Shown here: positions 59,812 to 64,000 of the stretch, piece by piece
How positions within the stretch are numbered: position 1 is the stretch's first letter
Layout of the letters: every line of letters begins with the position of its first letter
NCBI RefSeq assembly: GCF_003435375.1
Contig: NZ_QWGL01000001.1
Location: forward strand, 124,001-188,000
DNA length: 64,000 bases
Direction of reading: 5' to 3'
Source: Clostridium sp. AM34-11AC
GTDB lineage: Bacteria; Bacillota; Clostridia; Lachnospirales; Lachnospiraceae
Notes under the pieces: model-generated
The model's input: the letters and a program-made list of their open reading frames with translations, nothing else
Databases searched by the model: none
Told to the model about the DNA's origin: nothing
Translations under genes and position numbers: made by a program

Positions 59812-59867
59812 AAAAAGCCCCCTCTTCTGATGAATTTAGTTTCATCCAGAAGACAGGGCTTTTTTAT
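59812..59867. terminator. Bidirectional terminator
   Basis: AAAAAGCCC and CTTCTG pair with CAGAAG and GGGCTTTTT, with A- and T-runs on both sides. It lies between convergent genes. Confidence 0.88.
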
Positions 59868-59873
59868 TTGATT

Positions 59874-60815
59874 TTAAATCAATCCTACAGACTTCATAAA
59901 GAAGATCCATAAGAACAGTGTAAACATGGACACCGCCGTACTGATCACGACAAACTGTCCGGCAAGCTCTCCGTCACCGCCCATATTCTGCGCCATCGGG
60001 TAGGATGCGGCTGCAACCGGTGTCGCGTAGACAGCGATCAGAAGGAACAGCTCAAGTCTACGAAGTCCAAAGGCGTAAGCGATCGCGATAATGATCGCCG
60101 GAAGGATAAACAGCTTGCAGGTAAGCGTTGGAACCAGATATTTGAGGTTTTTCCGGATTGCCTTAAACTGTAAGGTTCCACCGAGCACATAGATCGCTAA
60201 CGGAGAAGTCATATTGGAGAACGCTGCGATCGGGGTCACAAGACTTCCCGGAAGCTTGATCCCGAGGAAGAAGAAGATCAGACCCACAATGGCACCCTGC
60301 AGGAGCGGATTTGCTACTACTGCCTTCAGTGTCTTCTTAATATCCGATTTTCCCTCTCCGTTGAACATCTCAAGAATAAATACCGACGTGGTATTGTAGA
60401 TCGACACAACGACCGTAACCATCATAGCCGCGATCGATGCCGCTGAATCTCCGAATACCGCGATCGTGAGCGGCAGTCCGAACAGAACAAAGTTGCTTCG
60501 GAAAATCGCCTGGATGATAACGCCTCTTCTGGGGTTTTCCTTTACGATCTTCGGAATGATCACGATCAGGAGCGCTTCCACGATCAGGATACTTGCACCC
60601 GTGAAGATCAAAAGCAATGGTCTCGGAAGCGACTCGGCATCGGCTTTATAAATATTGTAGAAGGTCATAAACGGATAAAATACCCGGAAGACCATCTGGT
60701 TCAGCTTCTGTAAAAATTCCTCTTTCACAACTCCTCTGATCTTCATCGTATATCCGAGCGCCAGATAACAGAAGAACGGGATGACCGCATTAACCGCGAC
60801 TAAAAAACTCTCCAT
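59874..60815 (-). CDS. AEC-family transporter (auxin efflux carrier fold)
   Basis: A 313-residue membrane carrier with ten predicted helices. AEC marks: NAVIPFFCYLALGYTMKIRGVV at the start, RGVIIQAIFRSNFVLFGLPL (NxxFxGxP-like), NPLLQGAIVGLIFFFLGIKLP, and SYPMAQNMGGDGELAGQFVVISTAVSMFTLFLWI at the end. Bacterial members export or import malate, malonate and related organic acids. The start has AGAGGACAAACG upstream. It stands alone; substrate unknown. Confidence 0.92.
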   Translation of the reverse strand: MESFLVAVNAVIPFFCYLALGYTMKIRGVVKEEFLQKLNQMVFRVFYPFMTFYNIYKADAESLPRPLLLIFTGASILIVEALLIVIIPKIVKENPRRGVIIQAIFRSNFVLFGLPLTIAVFGDSAASIAAMMVTVVVSIYNTTSVFILEMFNGEGKSDIKKTLKAVVANPLLQGAIVGLIFFFLGIKLPGSLVTPIAAFSNMTSPLAIYVLGGTLQFKAIRKNLKYLVPTLTCKLFILPAIIIAIAYAFGLRRLELFLLIAVYATPVAAASYPMAQNMGGDGELAGQFVVISTAVSMFTLFLWIFFMKSVGLI

Positions 60816-60971
60816 ACATCGTTTGTCCTCTCACAGCTGTTCTTTCGACCGCTATTTCTCCGAATACGATCTACAGGCCAGCTGCGTCCTTTCTTTTTTG
60901 TCATCTCCCTGAGCTGTCAGGAAATGCGTATTTGTGTAACCCTTTCAACATCCCCATATCAAGACTTTTCT

Positions 60972-61418
60972 CTATATTGAAATTCCCAGCACTTCATCCT
61001 TTTTCGACGATGCCAGAATTTCTGTACTGCAGTCAAATGCGTATTCCCCGTTCATCTCCATGGAATATTTGATTCTTAGAAGAATGGACTCTTCGTCCTC
61101 CTCAACTTCAAGCAGGGAAGTCGTGATCCCCATCAGGAACAGTCCCATCGGCGTCCGGTAGTTTGCTGTCGTCCGTCTTCCGGGTTCAAAGATCATGTGG
61201 CTCTCCACAAGTCCGCGTTTCATGACCTCGATCCGGTTCTCCATCACTTTCACCGTATTGTGGGTCGGTGTGCCCGTCTCGTCAAGCGACTCATCATAGA
61301 TCAGATACTGCTTGCCGTTTTTCACATAATACGTCCCCGGGGTGATCATCTCGACCGTGTCCTCTTCCTCACCGATCGTCTGTACCCCCCGGACACGGAC
61401 TAAAATATCCTTTGTCAT
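60972..61418 (-). CDS. DUF1934 (YwiB-like) beta-barrel protein
   Basis: A 148-residue lipocalin-like protein: DILVRVRGVQTIGEEEDTVEMITPG, QYLIYDESL, HMIFEPGRRTTANYRTPMGLFLMGI and LLRIKYSMEMNGEYAFDCS. This is the YwiB family, of unknown function, found in Firmicutes. The ATG at 61418 follows GGGGAGATT. It lies 69 bases after ddl in the same direction and may be co-transcribed with it. Confidence 0.85.
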   Translation of the reverse strand: MTKDILVRVRGVQTIGEEEDTVEMITPGTYYVKNGKQYLIYDESLDETGTPTHNTVKVMENRIEVMKRGLVESHMIFEPGRRTTANYRTPMGLFLMGITTSLLEVEEDEESILLRIKYSMEMNGEYAFDCSTEILASSKKDEVLGISI

Positions 61419-61487
61419 GTAAATCTCCCCTGATATATCATTTTGAACGGTCCGCACGGCTTCAGGCACGGACCGCTGTGAACATTT

Positions 61488-62549
61488 TTATCTCTCATAT
61501 CTCCGAAACGCGTGATCGATCAGATCGTCGATCAGCTGTCTCTTGTCTACACCTCTTGCCTCCCACAACATCGGATACATGCTGATGGCGGTGAAGCCCG
61601 GAAGTGTGTTGATCTCATTGAATACGACCGTTCCGTCGGCCTTTACAAAGAAATCCACGCGGGATAAGCCGTAGCCGTCCACCGCGTTGAAGATCTTAAC
61701 GGCATCCTCACGGACACGCTCTGTGGCTCCGTCAGGAAGCTCCGGGTCAACGACGGTCTTGGACTCCGCATTGTAGTATTTCGCGTCGAAATCATAGAAC
61801 TCAGCCGCAGCAAGGATCTCACCCACGCCGGAGGCTTTCGTGGAATCACCGTCACCGAATACGCCGCACTCAATCTCACGGCCCACGATCATCTCCTCTA
61901 CGAGGATACGGCGGTCATTGTCAGCTGCTTCCCTTAAACCGGTAATCAGCTCTTCTCGGTTGTCTGCTCTTGTAACACCTCTGGAGGAACCGGCGTTAGA
62001 CGGCTTTACAAATACCGGATATGGGATCTCTTTTTCGATTTTCGCGATAACCGCATCCATATCCTTTAATTCCGCTTTCATAACGGAAACGTAAGCTGCC
62101 TGACAGATGCCGAGTCCGCTTACCATGCGCTTTGTGGAAAGCTTATCCATCGATACCGCGGAAGCGAGAACGCCGCAGCCGACGTACGGGACCTTCGCAA
62201 GCTCAAGGATTCCCTGTACGGTTCCGTCCTCACCGTAGAGACCGTGAAGGACCGGGAATACCACATCCACCGGAATCTTCTCAAAAGATCCGTTCTCTGT
62301 GACGATCAGGCATTTCTCCTTTGCGTCCGGAGACAGCACCGCCCCAGTTTTTGACTCTCTCCAGGTATCATCTTTGACCTGGCTTAAGGAGTCCACCTTT
62401 ACCCAGTGTCCGTCCTCCGTGATCCCGACGAGGATCACATTATATTTCTCCTCATTGATATTTGCTGCCACATTCTGTACAGACATACAGGATACTACAT
62501 GCTCAGATGACTGTCCGCCAAACAGGACAACGATATTTTTCTTTTCCAT
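61488..62549 (-). CDS. ddl: D-alanine--D-alanine ligase
   Basis: A 353-residue ATP-grasp ligase that makes the D-Ala-D-Ala dipeptide for peptidoglycan. Family marks: [76 protein letters not shown] and [22 protein letters not shown]-type metal site ([11 protein letters not shown]). The residue pair near the substrate loop ([10 protein letters not shown]) is close to D-Ala/D-Lac or D-Ser variants; Tyr is consistent with D-Ala specificity. The ribosome site GAGAGG is somewhat distant from ATG 62549. Confidence 0.96.
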   Translation of the reverse strand: [353 protein letters not shown]

Positions 62550-62716
62550 GATGTTTTTTTTGATTCCTCTCTGATTTTCTATTCAAGTCGAACGTCCGTG
62601 AGATTTGGCGCGTGATCCCGGTCAGCAAAGCCGGCAGATTCCTTACAGGACCACTGTGCACCCGAATCATTTCCCCCGATGCACTGGCACTGGACGGGCT
62701 GTTTTGACATGTTATC

Positions 62717-62746
62717 GTTTAGATTATAGCACAACTGGTAATAATT
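62717..62746 (+). promoter_or_regulatory. Candidate sigma-F promoter of spoIIR
   Basis: GTTTA (62717-62721), 15-base spacer, GGTAATAATT (62737-62746). This fits the forespore sigma-F pattern GYATA-15-GGNNANAHTR with one mismatch in each element. A sigma-A-like TTGACA overlaps it upstream (62704-62709) but lacks a good -10. Confidence 0.5.
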
Positions 62747-62806
62747 ACAAACAGGAAATAACATTTGCCTCTGACATAAAAAGTAAAAAGCAAAGAAGGT
62801 GTATCT

Positions 62807-63589
62807 ATGAAACGAACCTGTAAGCTCAGTCTCTCTTTCCTGTGTTTTTTGATCTGTTTTCTTCTTTCCATGTCCGGCATCCGGGCGCGGGACGAGGCTC
62901 TGGCGGCGGATATTGCCCCAAAGATCCTGCGGTTCCATGTTCTCGCGAACAGTGATTCCGCCAAAGACCAGGCGTTAAAGCTTCGGGTGAAGGATCTTCT
63001 TCTGGAAAAGATCCGGGACGGGGCCGCCGCGGGTCAGATCGCCGGAAAAGAGGAGCTGAAAGCATATATCCTGTCTGAATCTTCCACACTGGAAGCCGCA
63101 GCAGAAGACTTTATCCACAGCTTCGGGTATGATTACGCTGTACATGTGGGGATCGAGACCTGCAGGTTTCCGGTGCGCACCTACGGGGACATGACATTTC
63201 CCGCCGGGATGTATGAAGCCGTCCGGGTGACCATCGGGAACGGTGCCGGGCACAATTTCTGGTGTGTTCTGTACCCATCCCTATGCTACACGGACAGCAT
63301 TCATGCATCGATGTCGGAAAAATCAAAGGAAACGCTGAAAGATCTGATTCCGGAGGAAGATTTTCAGGCGCTTTTAAAGGCGAGACCTGCCTGTTTTCTG
63401 AAAAGCACCAGCCCAGCGGTCACAGGCGAGGACACATCTCATACAGCTATCCCCCCTGCAGCCAGCCCTGACAATACAGACAAAACCGCAAGTAAAAAAA
63501 GTGAGCAGGGAACATCTTCCCTGCCCACTGTGAAAGTCCGTTTTCGGATTGCTGAACTATTTTCAGCGCATCCGCAGCTTACTGACTAA
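62807..63589 (+). CDS. spoIIR: Stage II sporulation protein R
   Basis: A 260-residue exported signalling protein with an N-terminal signal peptide (LSLSFLCFLICFLLSMSGI). SpoIIR marks: ILRFHVLANSDSAKDQALKLRVKDLLLEKI, YDYAVHVGIETCRFPVRTYGDMTFPAGMYEAVRVTIGNGAGHNFWCVLYPSLCYTDS. In Bacillus it is made in the forespore under sigma-F and triggers SpoIIGA processing of pro-sigma-E in the mother cell. RBS AGAAGGTG precedes the start. The C-terminal 70 residues are Ser/Thr/Lys-rich and poorly conserved, and overlap the terminator and the end of the convergent gene. Its presence marks the organism as a spore-former. Confidence 0.94.
   Translation: MKRTCKLSLSFLCFLICFLLSMSGIRARDEALAADIAPKILRFHVLANSDSAKDQALKLRVKDLLLEKIRDGAAAGQIAGKEELKAYILSESSTLEAAAEDFIHSFGYDYAVHVGIETCRFPVRTYGDMTFPAGMYEAVRVTIGNGAGHNFWCVLYPSLCYTDSIHASMSEKSKETLKDLIPEEDFQALLKARPACFLKSTSPAVTGEDTSHTAIPPAASPDNTDKTASKKSEQGTSSLPTVKVRFRIAELFSAHPQLTD
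63493..63530 (-). terminator. Terminator of the TolC-like gene, inside spoIIR
   Basis: On the minus strand AGTGGGCAGGGAA pairs with TTCCCTGCTCACT and is followed by seven Ts, within the last 100 bases of spoIIR. Confidence 0.85.
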
Positions 63590-64000
63590 GACTTAAGTTT
63601 CCCTTGACAGCCCAGTCATAGGTCTCCATTGCCTGGAACAATGAGAGGTCTCCGGTCTTCACCGCGATCTCCTTTGTCTTTAAGGAGTTCTGCTGCTGCA
63701 TATACTCAAGGCGTCCGATGGTTCCTAACTGCCATTTTCTCTCGGCAGTCTCCATCTTCGTCTTTTCCAGCTCGTAAGCTGCCTTTGCTGTCTGGAGCTC
63801 GTTTCTCTTCTGGAGAACGTCGTTGTAAAGGTTTACGAGGGAGGACGCGACTTCTTCCTTCTCCTGCTTGATCGTGCGCTGTAAGTTCTGGTACTCGACG
63901 GAGCCTGCGTCCTTGTTGTCGAGGTCCAGCACGTTGTATCGGATCGTAAAGTTGTTGTCCTGCGCCGCCTGTTTGTCCTTCTCCGGGTTCATTCCGTCGA
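63579..64000 (-). CDS. TolC-like coiled-coil protein, C-terminal part (cut by right edge)
   Basis: The visible 140 residues are mostly two long helices: VEYQNLQRTIKQEKEEVASSLVNLYNDVLQKRNELQTAKAAYELEKTKMETAERKWQLGTIGRLEYMQQQ, then SLKTKEIAVKTGDLSLFQAMETYDWAVKGNL. The WQLGTIGRLEYMQQQNSLKTKE segment matches the repeat end of the OEP (TolC) family, where helices pair as hairpins. A membrane-channel role is unexpected in a Gram-positive; such proteins occur in Clostridia beside ABC/MacA-like genes. The start lies outside the window. The stop overlaps spoIIR by 11 bases. Confidence 0.7.
   Translation of the reverse strand, partial: DGMNPEKDKQAAQDNNFTIRYNVLDLDNKDAGSVEYQNLQRTIKQEKEEVASSLVNLYNDVLQKRNELQTAKAAYELEKTKMETAERKWQLGTIGRLEYMQQQNSLKTKEIAVKTGDLSLFQAMETYDWAVKGNLSLSQ

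Noticed and set aside
1..64000. tRNA, rRNA, tmRNA or complete insertion sequence
   Set aside because: No cloverleaf-like or rRNA-like segment and no transposase frame was recognised by eye on either strand.

Overview
The window reads as chromosomal DNA of an anaerobic, spore-forming Gram-positive bacterium of the class Clostridia, most likely a Lachnospiraceae-type gut commensal. This is inferred from a stage II sporulation protein R gene, a lipoprotein-type ABC binding protein, LytS/LytTR signalling, SAM-I and FMN riboswitches, AGGAGG-type ribosome binding sites, T-tract terminators and moderate GC. There are 53 protein genes (two cut by the window edges), about 20 strong intrinsic terminators, two confident riboswitches and three families of short dispersed intergenic repeats. 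I see no rRNA, tRNA, CRISPR array, phage or complete insertion sequence.

Layout. 1-235: start of a type IV prepilin-like gene, cut by the left edge. 417-10378: a molybdenum-hydroxylase island. It holds a three-subunit xanthine-dehydrogenase-type enzyme (FAD, 2Fe-2S and Mo subunits, minus strand), a divergent FecCD-type ABC importer that may carry molybdate or tungstate, a ModE-like DNA-binding protein, a THEP1-like NTPase fused to a MocA/MobA-like nucleotidyltransferase, and an NCS2 purine permease. 10662-16671: transglutaminase-like protein, uridine kinase, PfkB sugar/nucleoside kinase, RpiB, chorismate synthase and a beta-propeller lactonase. 16987-20817: polyamine importer potA-potB-potCD with permease and binding protein fused. 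21122-30913: DEAD-box helicase, MFS transporter, two-component system with a HAD phosphatase, metK under a SAM-I riboswitch, murA. 31035-38641: a large membrane-anchored protein of unknown function with a small partner, sugar nucleotidyltransferase, chloramphenicol-acetyltransferase-like protein, an AT-rich AAA-ATPase/PD-(D/E)XK gene and an HD-domain phosphohydrolase. 39056-40885: MATE exporter with a MarR regulator behind a double palindromic operator. 41011-45289: riboflavin operon ribD-ribE-ribBA-ribH under an FMN riboswitch. 45495-54009: iron alcohol dehydrogenase, unknown membrane protein, CstA-type carrier with a LytS/LytTR pair, and a dicarboxylate/amino-acid symporter. 54244-64000: secreted GH-A-like glycosidase, DUF362 ferredoxin, AbgB-like amidohydrolase, small membrane protein, AEC carrier, DUF1934 protein, D-Ala-D-Ala ligase, spoIIR and the end of a TolC-like coiled-coil protein.

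How it fits together. The first 10 kb looks like a self-contained purine (or other N-heterocycle) oxidation unit: permease, hydroxylase, cofactor-maturation enzyme, metal importer and Mo-responsive regulator. The riboflavin operon could supply its FAD. CstA with LytS/LytTR resembles the pyruvate-sensing BtsS/BtsR-BtsT logic.

The most unusual signals are not protein genes. Three dispersed repeat families sit in the intergenic spaces (about 150 bp, 220 bp and 80-140 bp units). One of them carries a tag related to TGTAACAGGAAATTCC that follows the T-tract of at least seven intrinsic terminators, always in the same orientation. Other unusual features are a permease promoter whose -35 lies inside the terminator hairpin of the upstream gene, and a terminator encoded inside the 3' end of the convergent spoIIR gene.
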